In this document: piece by piece, positions 19,096 through 29,387 of the stretch
Layout of the letters: every line of letters begins with the position of its first letter
Numbering within the stretch: position 1 is the stretch's first letter
DNA from: a gamma proteobacterium HTCC2207
Lineage (GTDB): Bacteria; Pseudomonadota; Gammaproteobacteria; Pseudomonadales; Porticoccaceae
DNA: 43,855 bases
Direction of reading: 5' to 3'
NCBI GenBank assembly: GCA_905182245.1
Contig: CAJJAS010000097.1
Span: 1-43,855, forward strand
Notes under the pieces: generated by a model
Seen by the model: the letters and a program-made list of their open reading frames with translations, nothing else
Told to the model about the DNA's origin: nothing
Database searches by the model: none
Program-made: the position numbers and the translations under genes

Positions 19096-19727
19096 TGTCT
19101 ATTGCTCTATTTGGTGGCAGTTTTAACCCCGTCCATTTTGGCCATTTACGGATAGCCACTGAGCTTGCGGAACAGTTGCAGGTTGAAAGTATTCGCATGA
19201 TGCCCTGTGCGTTTTCACCTCACCGTGATAAAACTGAGGTAACTGCCAAGCAACGCCTTAAAATGTTGCAGCTCGCCATTGGCGAGCAAACGCTCTTGCA
19301 GGCAGAAGATATTGAGCTGCAGCGTCCGGCACCCAGCTATAGCGTCGATACGGTGCGCCTGATTCGCGAGCAGATTGGCCCTGAGACACCGCTGTTTTTG
19401 TGCATAGGCATGGATTCGCTCAATGGTCTGAACAGCTGGCATGATTGGCAGAAAATTCAGGATTACTGTCATATAGTCGTATCGTCCCGGCCCGGTTATA
19501 AGATTCCAGAGTCTGGTGCCTTAGCCGACTGGATTAATACACATCGCTGCGATGATTTGGCGGTAATGAAAAAAACAGCTCAGGGAAAATTATATTTTTG
19601 TGAGCTAACCATGCTGGCTATTTCGTCAACCGGCATTCGTGAAAAAGTAAGTAACGGCGAAAACATTTGTTTTTTGACCCCTGATACAGTGGTCGACTAT
19701 ATCCACCAACAACATTTATATGAGTAA
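19095..19727 (+). CDS. nadD: Nicotinate-nucleotide adenylyltransferase
   Basis: [41 protein letters not shown]; start overlaps the proA stop (TAATG). Confidence 0.96.
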   Translation: MSIALFGGSFNPVHFGHLRIATELAEQLQVESIRMMPCAFSPHRDKTEVTAKQRLKMLQLAIGEQTLLQAEDIELQRPAPSYSVDTVRLIREQIGPETPLFLCIGMDSLNGLNSWHDWQKIQDYCHIVVSSRPGYKIPESGALADWINTHRCDDLAVMKKTAQGKLYFCELTMLAISSTGIREKVSNGENICFLTPDTVVDYIHQQHLYE

Positions 19728-19736
19728 ATAATTGCC

Positions 19737-20114
19737 ATGACGCAATCCCTGCACGACATTGTTATAAACGCCCTTGAAGAAGTGAAGGCCATCGACATCA
19801 CCAGCATCGACGTGAGAGAACTCACTGACGTGATGGACACCATGGTCGTTGCCACCGGCAGCTCCAATCGTCAGGTTAAATCTCTGGCGTCCAATGTGGC
19901 GGTTGAAGGCAAGAAAGCCGGCTACCATTTGATTGGCGTTGAAGGCGATGATACTTCTGAGTGGATACTGGTCGACTTTGGTGACGTAATCATTCATGTA
20001 ATGTTACCCGTAACCCGCGCATTTTATGATTTAGAGCGACTCTGGGCACTGCGCCCTGGCGATCGCCCGCAGAGTGCTGACGATGAGCTAAATGCCCAGT
20101 CAGATGGCGAATAA
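19737..20114 (+). CDS. rsfS: Ribosome silencing factor
   Basis: DVRELTDVMDTMVVATGSSNRQVKSLASNV and WILVDFGDVIIHVMLPVTRAFYDLERLW. Confidence 0.95.
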   Translation: MTQSLHDIVINALEEVKAIDITSIDVRELTDVMDTMVVATGSSNRQVKSLASNVAVEGKKAGYHLIGVEGDDTSEWILVDFGDVIIHVMLPVTRAFYDLERLWALRPGDRPQSADDELNAQSDGE

Positions 20115-20128
20115 GTAGAGCCTTAAAG

Positions 20129-20599
20129 ATGAAACTACGCATACTGGCGGTTGGCACGCGGATGCCCGATTGGGTTGAAGCGGGCTGCCACGAATACGGC
20201 AAACGTATGCCGCCGGAATTGCGTATTCAGGCGATTGAAATACCCCTGGGCAGCCGCGGTAAAAACCAGCCTGCTGCCAAAGCCATAGAGGCCGAGAGTC
20301 AGGCTCTACTCAAGGCCATGGGCGAGAGAGACTTTGTGGTTGCTCTAGATGTATTAGGCAAACCCATGAGCACCGAGAAATTGGCCGCTCAGTTATCGAA
20401 TTGGCAAATGGAAGGCCGCGATATTAGCTTACTCATTGGCGGCCCTGACGGGTTGTCGGCTAATTGCCTGGCGCGGGCAGATATGCGTTGGTCAATGTCA
20501 GACCTCACTCTACCGCACCCACTAGTGCGCATTGTGTTGATGGAACAGCTATACCGAGCATGGACGATAAATGCTAATCACCCTTATCATCGCAGTTAG
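20129..20599 (+). CDS. rlmH: 23S rRNA pseudouridine-1915 N3-methyltransferase
   Basis: MKLRILAVGTRMPDWVEAGCHEYGKRMP, FVVALDVLGKPMSTEKLA, LIGGPDGLS, LVRIVLMEQLYRAWTINANHPYHR. Confidence 0.97.
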   Translation: MKLRILAVGTRMPDWVEAGCHEYGKRMPPELRIQAIEIPLGSRGKNQPAAKAIEAESQALLKAMGERDFVVALDVLGKPMSTEKLAAQLSNWQMEGRDISLLIGGPDGLSANCLARADMRWSMSDLTLPHPLVRIVLMEQLYRAWTINANHPYHRS

Positions 20600-20617
20600 T
20601 TGATCGGATAACCCATA

Positions 20618-22486
20618 ATGATTCATGATGCTGCATTTTCAGATCCTGCCCGCGAACGCAAAATCTTTGTCAGTCGCCTGCTGATCGCTATATTTCTAGC
20701 ATTCGTTCTAGGGTTAGTTGTTATCGCCCGCTATGTGGATTTGCAGCTCACGCGGTATCAAGATTTTGCTACGCATGCTGATAACAATCGCATGCATGTG
20801 CGCCCGGCCCCGCCGTCCCGAGGCCTTATTTATGACCGCAATGGCGAGCTTCTAGCTGATAATCGCCCCACTTATATTCTGACCATCGTCCGTGAACGCT
20901 CAGATAATCTCAGTGAACTGCTGGGCACTATCGGTTCGCTCATTGAGATTTCAGACAACGATATCAAGCGCTTTGAAAAGCGCCTTACCCGTCGTAAGCC
21001 CTACGAACAGACACCACTAAAATATGATCTCACCGAGCAAGAGCGAGGGATTTTAGCGGTTAATGGCTACCTGTTAGACGGTGCAGAAGTATCAGCACGG
21101 CTGATGCGTTTTTATCCTGATGGCGAACTATTTGGTCACGCCATCGGTTATGTGGGCCGCATCAATGAGCGCGAAAGCCAAACCATTGATGGCATCAAAT
21201 ACAGTGGCACAGATTCTATTGGCAAGATTGGTCTAGAAAAATTCTATGAATCCCAGTTACTCGGCGAGGTAGGTACTGAGCATGTAGAAACCAATGCTCG
21301 TGGGCGAGTTATGCGAATTTTGGATAATAGGGACCCAGTACCAGGCAGTAATTTGACCCTGTACCTAGACAGTCGTTTACAGCGTGTCGCCCACAAGGCA
21401 TTTGAAGGTGAGCGCGGCGCCCTGGTGGCTATTGATGTTAGGACAGGCGGTGTTTTGGCTATGGTCAGCGCCCCTGGCTATGATCCCAACCTATTCGTTT
21501 CTGGCATCAGCCAAAAAAACTACGACTCCCTACTAAACTCCCCCGACCGTCCACTGTTTGATCGCACCATTCGCGGCCAATACCCTCCGGGGTCTACCAT
21601 TAAACCTCTGTTCGGATTGATTGGCCTGCATAGCAAAACCATCAGCATGGATTATGTTATTGATGATCCTGGCTATTTTATTATGGAAGGTATTGAACGT
21701 CCCTGGCGAGACCATAACTCTAAGCGCGGTGGTCATGGTAAAGGCGTTGATCTCGCCGAAGCGATTATCGAATCCTGTGACGTGTTCTTTTATAAGATGA
21801 GCATTAAAACCGGTATCGACTTGCTCTCTCGCTACAGCGAACAATTTGGTTTGGGACAGATTACCGGCATTGATATGCCCGGTGAGCGGTCCGGCATTAT
21901 GCCGTCAAGAGCCTGGAAGAAAGGTGCTCGTGGGCAGAGCTGGTTTAATGGTGACACTATTAACACCAGTATTGGTCAAGGCTTTATGCTGGCGACACCA
22001 TTACAGCTGGCCGTGATGACAGCGCGCATTGCCTCAAGGGGCGATACCGTTGTACCCAAGATTGTTAAGTCTATTAATGGCACCGCGGTTGCCAGAGACG
22101 AAATTTCTGCACCCATGAATATTAGTGAAGAGCACTGGGACTATATCCACAAGGCAATGAGCGACGTAGTCCATTCGACAAGAGGCACAGCCAAAGGCAT
22201 CAGCCGCGGGCTGAGCTACAAGATTGCCGGCAAAACAGGCACCGCCCAGGTCATTAGTATTAGCGCTGAAGAAGAGTACGACAGCTCAAAAATTGACAAG
22301 AGCCAGTGGGATCATGCGCTATTTGTAGCCTTTGCTCCCGCTGAGGATCCACAGATTGCCATCGGCTTGATTGTTGAAAATGGCGAACATGGCAGCTCCG
22401 CCGCTGCACCTATTGCTCGCATGGTGATGGACATGTACATGAAATCAAAAGCAGGATCACACCAAACTGCAGGGGTTGCTAACTAA
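20618..22486 (+). CDS. mrdA: Penicillin-binding protein 2
   Basis: PPSRGLIYDRNGELLADN, PPGSTIKP (SxxK), KTGTAQV, length 622 aa, followed by rodA. Confidence 0.96.
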   Translation: MIHDAAFSDPARERKIFVSRLLIAIFLAFVLGLVVIARYVDLQLTRYQDFATHADNNRMHVRPAPPSRGLIYDRNGELLADNRPTYILTIVRERSDNLSELLGTIGSLIEISDNDIKRFEKRLTRRKPYEQTPLKYDLTEQERGILAVNGYLLDGAEVSARLMRFYPDGELFGHAIGYVGRINERESQTIDGIKYSGTDSIGKIGLEKFYESQLLGEVGTEHVETNARGRVMRILDNRDPVPGSNLTLYLDSRLQRVAHKAFEGERGALVAIDVRTGGVLAMVSAPGYDPNLFVSGISQKNYDSLLNSPDRPLFDRTIRGQYPPGSTIKPLFGLIGLHSKTISMDYVIDDPGYFIMEGIERPWRDHNSKRGGHGKGVDLAEAIIESCDVFFYKMSIKTGIDLLSRYSEQFGLGQITGIDMPGERSGIMPSRAWKKGARGQSWFNGDTINTSIGQGFMLATPLQLAVMTARIASRGDTVVPKIVKSINGTAVARDEISAPMNISEEHWDYIHKAMSDVVHSTRGTAKGISRGLSYKIAGKTGTAQVISISAEEEYDSSKIDKSQWDHALFVAFAPAEDPQIAIGLIVENGEHGSSAAAPIARMVMDMYMKSKAGSHQTAGVAN

Positions 22487-23626
22487 ATGCATAGAGATGA
22501 TTTTGTAAGACGTATGCAGAGTCCCGGCGGTGACAAACAAAGCGGTCGTTCCCTACACATAGATCTACCACTGCTGGTTATGTTGATTCTACTCTGCGGC
22601 GCAGGCCTAGTCGTGCTGTACAGCGCCAGCGGGCAGAACATGTTTTATGTTAAACGTCAGGCGCTGCTTATGCTGATGGGCTTTGGTGTGATGTTTGGAG
22701 TAGCACAGTTTCCTGTGCGTTTTTGGGAACGCTGGTCTTTTCTATTGTATGGCGTAGGCCTGATGTCCCTCTTGGCTGTGCTGTTTTTTGGCGTCGGTGC
22801 AAAAGGCGCTCAACGCTGGTTAGATCTTGGATTTACCCGCTTTCAGCCCTCAGAGTTAATGAAAGTTGCAGTACCCATGATGGTCTCAGCCTATCTCGGC
22901 AAACGCTACATTCCCCCTGCATTCGGGCATGTCTTAATGGTATTGGCCATCACCGTTATTCCAGTGTTTCTTGTTGTTAGGCAACCAGATCTGGGGACAG
23001 CACTACTAATATTGGCCTCAGGGTTTTTTGTGATCTTTCTTGCTGGCCTGCGCAAGCGTTATCTATTTAGCGCCTTTTTGCTGGTCATGGCAGCAATACC
23101 CACATTCTGGCTATTTGTTATGCGCGACTATCAAAAACAGCGCGTACTGACTCTGCTGTCGCCAGAAGATGACAAGCTGGGAGCGGGCTGGAATATTATT
23201 CAGTCGACTACAGCTATCGGATCTGGTGGCTGGAGTGGCAAAGGTTGGACGCTGGGCACACAGTCACAGTTAAATTTTCTGCCTGAAAGCCACACTGATT
23301 TTATTATTGCCGTTCTAGCCGAAGAGTTTGGCTTAATGGGGGTATTGGCTCTATTTACTCTCTACGCGTTGCTTATTGGCCGCTGCATTATGATTGCTCT
23401 GAATTCACAGTCGCAATTTGGGCGGATGATTGCGGGCAGCTTGACCCTCACTTTTTTAACCTATGTATTTGTCAATATGAGTATGGTTTCGGGAATACTG
23501 CCTGTCGTGGGTGTACCTTTGCCATTTATTAGCTATGGAGGCACAGCAATTGTGACTCTGTTTCTTGGATTTGGTATTCTGATGGCTATTAGCACCGAGC
23601 CCAAAAGGATTAGGACAACGCTTTGA
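22487..23626 (+). CDS. rodA: Rod shape-determining protein RodA
   Basis: SEDS motifs: RWLDLGFTRFQPSELMKVAVPM, QPDLGTALLI, LPESHTDFIIAVLAEEFG, VVGVPLPFISYGGTAIV. Confidence 0.96.
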   Translation: MHRDDFVRRMQSPGGDKQSGRSLHIDLPLLVMLILLCGAGLVVLYSASGQNMFYVKRQALLMLMGFGVMFGVAQFPVRFWERWSFLLYGVGLMSLLAVLFFGVGAKGAQRWLDLGFTRFQPSELMKVAVPMMVSAYLGKRYIPPAFGHVLMVLAITVIPVFLVVRQPDLGTALLILASGFFVIFLAGLRKRYLFSAFLLVMAAIPTFWLFVMRDYQKQRVLTLLSPEDDKLGAGWNIIQSTTAIGSGGWSGKGWTLGTQSQLNFLPESHTDFIIAVLAEEFGLMGVLALFTLYALLIGRCIMIALNSQSQFGRMIAGSLTLTFLTYVFVNMSMVSGILPVVGVPLPFISYGGTAIVTLFLGFGILMAISTEPKRIRTTL

Positions 23627-24684
23627 AAAATTTTATTAGAACAACATTAACTGGCCGCGCCACACTTCTCTCTGCAACACTCGTCGCCACAACATTTTTG
23701 GCCTCTGTATTTTCAACAGCCTCATTGGCAGATTACTCCGAACATCCCGAAGCCGGTGCATTTGTGGATACCATGGTCGACGACCATCAATTTGATCGTC
23801 AGCAAGTGTTAACTTGGCTGGCCTATGCCCAGCACCAGAAATCCATTGTTAAAGCAATGAGTCGCCCAGCAGAAAAAGCCAAGCCATGGCATGAATACCG
23901 AAAAATATTTGTTACCGAGACCAGAGCCAATCGCGGCCTTGAGTTTTGGAAAGAAAATAGAGCAACCCTGGAAAAAGCCGAACTTGAGTTCGGTGTTGAT
24001 GCCGCCATTATCGTGAGTATTATTGGCGTTGAAACCAACTATGGTCGCAACACAGGCAGCTATAAAGTCATTGATGCCCTGACAACCCTAGCCTTTGATT
24101 ATTACACCTACACCGAAAAGCGCGAATCCCGTAAAAGGTTTTTTACCATCCAGCTGGAAAACTTGCTGTTGCTGGCCCGCGAGCAGAACCAGGATCCCCT
24201 CGAACTAAAAGGGTCTTATGCTGGCGCTATGGGTTGGGGACAATTTATGCCCAACAGCTATCGTGACTATGCCGTGGATTATGACGGTGACGGTTTTGCC
24301 GATATCTGGACCAATCCGACCGATGCTATTGGCAGTGTGGCCAACTATTTCACCAAACATGGGTGGAAAAAAGATCAGCCAGTAGCCACCAGAGCCTATA
24401 TTGAAACCACGCCCAGCAAAGAGGGACTCAATAAAATGAAGCGCCCTACTGCTACTCTCGGGGATCTCATTGCTCAGGGTTATAAGCCCGTCGAAGAATT
24501 TGCCCCAGACAGCAAAGCATTTCCCATGAGTTTTAAAGCTAAGTACGGTACCGAATACTGGATTGGCCTGCATAATTTTTATGTGATTGGACGCTACAAC
24601 CCTCGCACTAAATATGCCATGGCGGTTTACCAACTCAGTGAACTTATGAGGAATCGCATCTGTGAGTCAGACCAGAACTGTTGA
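23623..24684 (+). CDS. mltB: Lytic murein transglycosylase B
   Basis: VSIIGVETNYGRNTGSYKVIDALTTLAFDY, GSYAGAMGWGQFMPNSYRDYAVDYDGDG. Confidence 0.95.
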   Translation: MKNFIRTTLTGRATLLSATLVATTFLASVFSTASLADYSEHPEAGAFVDTMVDDHQFDRQQVLTWLAYAQHQKSIVKAMSRPAEKAKPWHEYRKIFVTETRANRGLEFWKENRATLEKAELEFGVDAAIIVSIIGVETNYGRNTGSYKVIDALTTLAFDYYTYTEKRESRKRFFTIQLENLLLLAREQNQDPLELKGSYAGAMGWGQFMPNSYRDYAVDYDGDGFADIWTNPTDAIGSVANYFTKHGWKKDQPVATRAYIETTPSKEGLNKMKRPTATLGDLIAQGYKPVEEFAPDSKAFPMSFKAKYGTEYWIGLHNFYVIGRYNPRTKYAMAVYQLSELMRNRICESDQNC

Positions 24685-25588
24685 GGGTTTAACTATCAAA
24701 GCTGCATCCATTAATCGCCCTTCTATCATTCGAGTAGGCTTTGTAATCGCGACATTGCTACTGAGCAGCTGTGGTTATATACCCACGATCGCAATTGAGC
24801 CCTCAGACGGTGCGGGCAAGCCTATCGACACCAGAAACGTAGCCAATGCGGTCCCTAAAGTGGAACCTATCACCAGAGCTGGCAATAAAAGTCCCTATGA
24901 GGTTTTTGGCAAAACCTATTTTGTATTGCCCAGCAACAAAGACTACAGCGAAGTGGGTATCGCCTCTTGGTATGGCACTAAATTTCATGGCCGCCAAACC
25001 TCCAATGGCGAAATTTATGACATGTACGCCATGACCGCCGCCCATAAATCACTTCCCATTCCAAGCTATGTGCGAGTGACTAATCTTGAAAATAAACGCT
25101 CAATTATCGTACGAGTAAATGACCGAGGGCCCTTTCATGGACCCCGCTTAATTGACCTGTCTTATGTTGGCGCCCTGAAACTCGGCTTTGCCGACAGAGG
25201 CACCGCCAAGGTATTAATTGAGGCCATCGACCCCTCAGGCAGCCAGGAGCGATTACCCGCAATACCTGTAGTTAAGTTACCCGTGATGACGGAAGCCGAA
25301 ACGACTATTTTAGAAGCCTATATTCCTGTGGCAGAAACCAACGCTGAGTCCGCTGTGATCATTAGCCGGGGCCCCTACCTGCAGGTGGGCGCATTTGATA
25401 ATGCGGCGTCGGCACAAATTTTACAAAAAGAAGTTCGTGGATTCACCGCACTGCCTATTCTTGTGCAGCAACGTGACAATCTATTCAAAGTGTGGATTGG
25501 CCCCATTGCCGATCAAATGGAATTGCGGCTGATTAAACGCACCCTTAAGCAGGCTGCCAATATCTCCGGATTCACAGTTACCCCCTAA
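24662..25588 (+). CDS. rlpA: Septal ring lytic transglycosylase RlpA
   Basis: Lipobox LLLSSC, GIASWYGTKFHGRQTSNGEIYDMYAMTAAHKSLPIPSYVRVTNL, C-terminal SPOR domain. GTG start overlapping mltB. Confidence 0.93.
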   Translation: MSQTRTVEGLTIKAASINRPSIIRVGFVIATLLLSSCGYIPTIAIEPSDGAGKPIDTRNVANAVPKVEPITRAGNKSPYEVFGKTYFVLPSNKDYSEVGIASWYGTKFHGRQTSNGEIYDMYAMTAAHKSLPIPSYVRVTNLENKRSIIVRVNDRGPFHGPRLIDLSYVGALKLGFADRGTAKVLIEAIDPSGSQERLPAIPVVKLPVMTEAETTILEAYIPVAETNAESAVIISRGPYLQVGAFDNAASAQILQKEVRGFTALPILVQQRDNLFKVWIGPIADQMELRLIKRTLKQAANISGFTVTP

Positions 25589-25685
25589 AATTAATCGTTA
25601 AGCCCCCTAGCCTCAGACGCGCATAACTGCGTTTGAGGTGATAAACTGCGACGCTTGTAAACAATTCTTTTTCGGTGGCTTCTGT

Positions 25686-26861
25686 ATGTTTAAAAAATGG
25701 ACTTTATACTCTTGGATTATTGCCTTTTGTCTGCTGGCAGTGTCTCCAATTCAGGCGCAAAAGTTGGTGCCAGCGCCCCCAGAATTAGCCGCTAAAGCCT
25801 GGATACTCATTGATGCGCAAACCGGCCATGTGCTGGTAGAAAGCAATGCCGATGTGCAACTTCCTCCGGCAAGTCTGGCTAAGATGATGACCACCTACAT
25901 TGTCTCCAATGAAATTGAAGCCGAGCGTCTTGAAGAAACCAGCAAGGTGTTAATTAGTGACAATGCCTGGGAACGTGGCGGCGCAAAAACAGATGGCTCC
26001 ACTATGTTTTTAAGCCCGCGCACCGAGGTCTCTGTACTGGATCTGATGCATGGCGTTATTATTCAATCAGGCAACGATGCTGCCATCGCGCTAGCAGAAC
26101 ATATCAGCGGTAGTGAAATGGCGTTTTCCGACACCATGAATCGTCAGGCGCAGCTACTCGGCATGACCAACACTGTCTATATGAACGCGACCGGCTTGCC
26201 TGCAGAAGGTATGGTTTCTACCGCCCGTGACCTGTCGATTATTGCCCAGTCTATTATTCGCGACCACCCGAAGTATTACAGCATTTACGCGAAAAAATAT
26301 TTTAAGCACAATAATATTAATCAGCCCAATCGCAACCGCCTGCTATGGCGCGATACCAGTGTTGACGGCTTGAAGACTGGCCATACCAATGCCGCAGGCT
26401 ACTGCCTAGTGGCTTCAGCCAAGCGCAGCGGTATGCGTCTAATTTCAGTGGTACTTGGTACCAATGATGACGCCTCCCGTGCTCGAGAATCACAGAAATT
26501 ACTGTCCTATGGCTTTCGTCATTTTGATACCAAAACTATTTATTCAGCGGGTGATCTAATCAAGTCCAATACTAAGGTTTGGTATGGCACTGAAGAATTC
26601 CTAAATTTGGCCATCGCCGATGATGTAACCCTCACTTTCCCCCGAGGATCTCAGAAAAACCTGGCCGCTAATATACTGGTAGATGAGCAGATAGAAGCAC
26701 CGGTTTACACGGGCCAAGAGCTGGGTAGACTGCAGGTGACACTCGAAGGCAAGATGCTGGTGGACTTACCGCTAGTGGCACAGAGCGATATTGCGGAAGC
26801 TGGCTTTATGTCTAGATTCGTTGATTGGATCGTTCTGTTTTTCACCAAAATAATTTCTTAA
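25686..26861 (+). CDS. dacA: D-alanyl-D-alanine carboxypeptidase (PBP5/6 type)
   Basis: LPPASLAKMMTTYI (SxxK), QSGNDAAIALAEHISG, DGLKTGHTNAAGYCLVASAKR. ATG at 25686 preferred. Confidence 0.95.
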   Translation: MFKKWTLYSWIIAFCLLAVSPIQAQKLVPAPPELAAKAWILIDAQTGHVLVESNADVQLPPASLAKMMTTYIVSNEIEAERLEETSKVLISDNAWERGGAKTDGSTMFLSPRTEVSVLDLMHGVIIQSGNDAAIALAEHISGSEMAFSDTMNRQAQLLGMTNTVYMNATGLPAEGMVSTARDLSIIAQSIIRDHPKYYSIYAKKYFKHNNINQPNRNRLLWRDTSVDGLKTGHTNAAGYCLVASAKRSGMRLISVVLGTNDDASRARESQKLLSYGFRHFDTKTIYSAGDLIKSNTKVWYGTEEFLNLAIADDVTLTFPRGSQKNLAANILVDEQIEAPVYTGQELGRLQVTLEGKMLVDLPLVAQSDIAEAGFMSRFVDWIVLFFTKIIS

Positions 26862-26878
26862 CAGCTGAGCACTACACT

Positions 26879-27148
26879 GTGAGCGAAGAAGAAGCACCGA
26901 AAATTGAATTTCCCTGTGACTACCCCATCAAGGTTTTGGGTGAGGCACATCCAGACCTTCACACCCATATTTATCAGGTGATCGAAACGCATGCACCGGG
27001 GTTTGACCGCACCAAGATAACGATTCGCGATAGCAGCAAGGGTCGCTGGCAGTCTATGACACTGGTGATTACTGCAACGGGGAAACCCCAGCTGGAAGAC
27101 ATTTTTGCCGAATTAAAAACCAACTCTCGAGTTAAGATGGTGCTTTAA
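26879..27148 (+). CDS. ybeD: UPF0250/DUF493 family protein YbeD
   Basis: [44 protein letters not shown] start at 26879 preferred over the track TTG. Confidence 0.9.
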   Translation: MSEEEAPKIEFPCDYPIKVLGEAHPDLHTHIYQVIETHAPGFDRTKITIRDSSKGRWQSMTLVITATGKPQLEDIFAELKTNSRVKMVL

Positions 27149-27150
27149 CC

Positions 27151-27774
27151 ATGATTGTTCGTCAGCTAGGTCTTCAGGAATACAGTGTTACTTTTGATCG
27201 CATGAAAGCTTTCAATGAACAGCGTGATAAAAGTACCGCCGACGAAATTTGGCTCCTAGAACATAAGCCTGTGTTTACTCAGGGTCAGGCCGGCAAAGAA
27301 GAATATATCTTACTGCCAGGCGATATCCCTGTGATTAAAAGTGATCGCGGGGGGCATGTGACCTACCATGGTCCAGGGCAGATAACGGCCTACATACTGA
27401 TTGACCTCAAGCGCTTAAAGATTGGTGTTCGCGATTTGGTTACCCTAATTGAGCAGGCTCTAGTGGACACATTGGCCCATTGGCAAGTCAGTGCCGCACC
27501 CCGCCGCGAAGCTCCCGGCGTATATATCGACAACGGGGATAAAATTGCCTCCCTGGGACTGCGCATTCGTAAAGGTTGCAGTTACCATGGTCTAAACTTT
27601 AATGTCGCTATGGATATGTCACCCTGGCAACGCATTAACCCCTGCGGCCTGAGCGTCTCAATGACCCAGCTAGCAGATCTAGTAGAAAACCCACCCGGTA
27701 TTGACCAGGTGTCTGCCGTTCTGGCCGCTAAACTATGCGCCGGACTTGGCTATATTGACTATGAAACAATTTAG
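27151..27774 (+). CDS. lipB: Lipoyl(octanoyl) transferase
   Basis: [58 protein letters not shown]. Confidence 0.97.
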   Translation: MIVRQLGLQEYSVTFDRMKAFNEQRDKSTADEIWLLEHKPVFTQGQAGKEEYILLPGDIPVIKSDRGGHVTYHGPGQITAYILIDLKRLKIGVRDLVTLIEQALVDTLAHWQVSAAPRREAPGVYIDNGDKIASLGLRIRKGCSYHGLNFNVAMDMSPWQRINPCGLSVSMTQLADLVENPPGIDQVSAVLAAKLCAGLGYIDYETI

Positions 27775-27783
27775 AGGAAATCT

Positions 27784-28764
27784 ATGACCATCGAAACAGT
27801 AACACCGCCGAAACGCACACGGCGCCTACAGCAGGGCGAAAAGCTACGCAGTGCCGATAAAGTAGAGCGGATTCCGGTCAAGGTTATTCCCACTGTTGAT
27901 GTACTGCGCAAGCCACCGTGGATGCGTGTGCGTTTATCGGCGTCCCCTAAAGTACAGGAAATTAAAGATATTTTGCGCAGCCATAAAATGGCTACTGTCT
28001 GCGAAGAAGCGGCCTGCCCTAATCTTCATGAATGTTTTAGCGGCGGTACAGCGACCTTTATGATTATGGGCGAAATATGTACCAGACGCTGCCCATTTTG
28101 TGACGTTGGCCATGGTAAGCCCAACCCTTTAGATATTAATGAGCCCACCAACTTGGCCAATGCCATCCATGAGATGGGTTTAAAGTACGTCGTAATTACC
28201 TCGGTAGATCGTGACGACCTCCGCGATGGCGGCGCCCAGCACTTTGCCGACTGTATTCGTGAAGCTAGAGTGTTATCACCCAATCTTAAGGTCGAAGTTC
28301 TGGTCCCTGATTTCCGTGGCCGTATGGAACCCGCACTGGATATTTTGACTACCACACCACCCGATGTGTTTAACCACAATATGGAAACTATCTCACGCCT
28401 CTATCGCGAAGCACGTCCTGGCGCTAACTATGAATGGTCGTTAAAACTGCTGAAAGAATACAAGGCGCGCAATCCAGGGGTTAAAACCAAATCTGGACTA
28501 ATGGTAGGCCTGGGTGAAACCAAAGATGAGTTACTGCGCACGCTAGATGACCTGCGCGCCCATGACGTGGACATGCTGACAGTCGGCCAGTATCTGCAGC
28601 CCTCTGCAGCGCACCTAGCTATCGATCGTTTTGTGCACCCAGATGAGTTTGCTGAGTACACTGAATATGCTGAGAGTATTGGCTTTAAACAGGCCGCCTG
28701 CGGGCCCTTAGTACGATCTAGCTATCATGCTGACAAGCAAGAGAAAGGGGAAGATATCACCTAG
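27784..28764 (+). CDS. lipA: Lipoyl synthase (radical SAM)
   Basis: [56 protein letters not shown]-type region, TVGQYLQPS. Confidence 0.98.
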   Translation: MTIETVTPPKRTRRLQQGEKLRSADKVERIPVKVIPTVDVLRKPPWMRVRLSASPKVQEIKDILRSHKMATVCEEAACPNLHECFSGGTATFMIMGEICTRRCPFCDVGHGKPNPLDINEPTNLANAIHEMGLKYVVITSVDRDDLRDGGAQHFADCIREARVLSPNLKVEVLVPDFRGRMEPALDILTTTPPDVFNHNMETISRLYREARPGANYEWSLKLLKEYKARNPGVKTKSGLMVGLGETKDELLRTLDDLRAHDVDMLTVGQYLQPSAAHLAIDRFVHPDEFAEYTEYAESIGFKQAACGPLVRSSYHADKQEKGEDIT

Positions 28765-28922
28765 ATGAGTCTGTTAAAAATGCGCGCATAGCCTCAGAAG
28801 CGAGAGCCTGAGGCTAATCTTGCTAAACAGGCCGACATAGAAATTTTCTGCAGAATGTTGCAAACGAGAGGCATTGCAAAGTAAGAGTCTTACAAAAAAG
28901 GCTAACAGCTTAGTATAAAAGC

Positions 28923-29240
28923 CTAGGGGGCTTTGGGTTTAGCTTTCTCGTCTGTCCAAACTTCGCGTACCGGCTCACCAAAATCATCATAGATAAGTTT
29001 TTTCTTGGGACGCTTGCTGACTTTGACTGGCTTGGGCGGGGTCTTTTTCTTCTTGCGGCTATCCAGAGCTGATACCACATCGTTGATGTAGGTTCTGGTT
29101 TGGCGGGGTTCTCCGCTGACAAAAACCGATCTAGCGCGTGGCTTGTCGGCTGGCTCGCCGGTCTCACCTTGGTTGTGCTGCTTTATTTCGCCGCCACGCT
29201 TAAGAAACTCTTCGGTTTTTTTCCGAAGTTCGTCGCGCAT
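28923..29240 (-). CDS. Small basic protein, SutA-like (RNAP-associated regulator) candidate
   Basis: From Met at 29240: MRDELRKKTEEFLKRGGEIKQHNQGETG...; the EEFLxRGGxI core resembles the conserved core I recall for Pseudomonas SutA and related small proteins. Highly charged, low-complexity tail. Confidence 0.5.
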   Translation of the reverse strand: MRDELRKKTEEFLKRGGEIKQHNQGETGEPADKPRARSVFVSGEPRQTRTYINDVVSALDSRKKKKTPPKPVKVSKRPKKKLIYDDFGEPVREVWTDEKAKPKAP

Positions 29241-29387
29241 TGAGCCTTTGCTAGAACGTACTGTCACGATAAGATTACTTGTCGTTGATTCAATTGAGTA
29301 TTCTATCAAAATAGCCGCCCAATTCACATAGACCCGTCCACTGTTAGCACTTAAAAGTGCATTTAATGCTGTATGGTTTGGTAAAGG

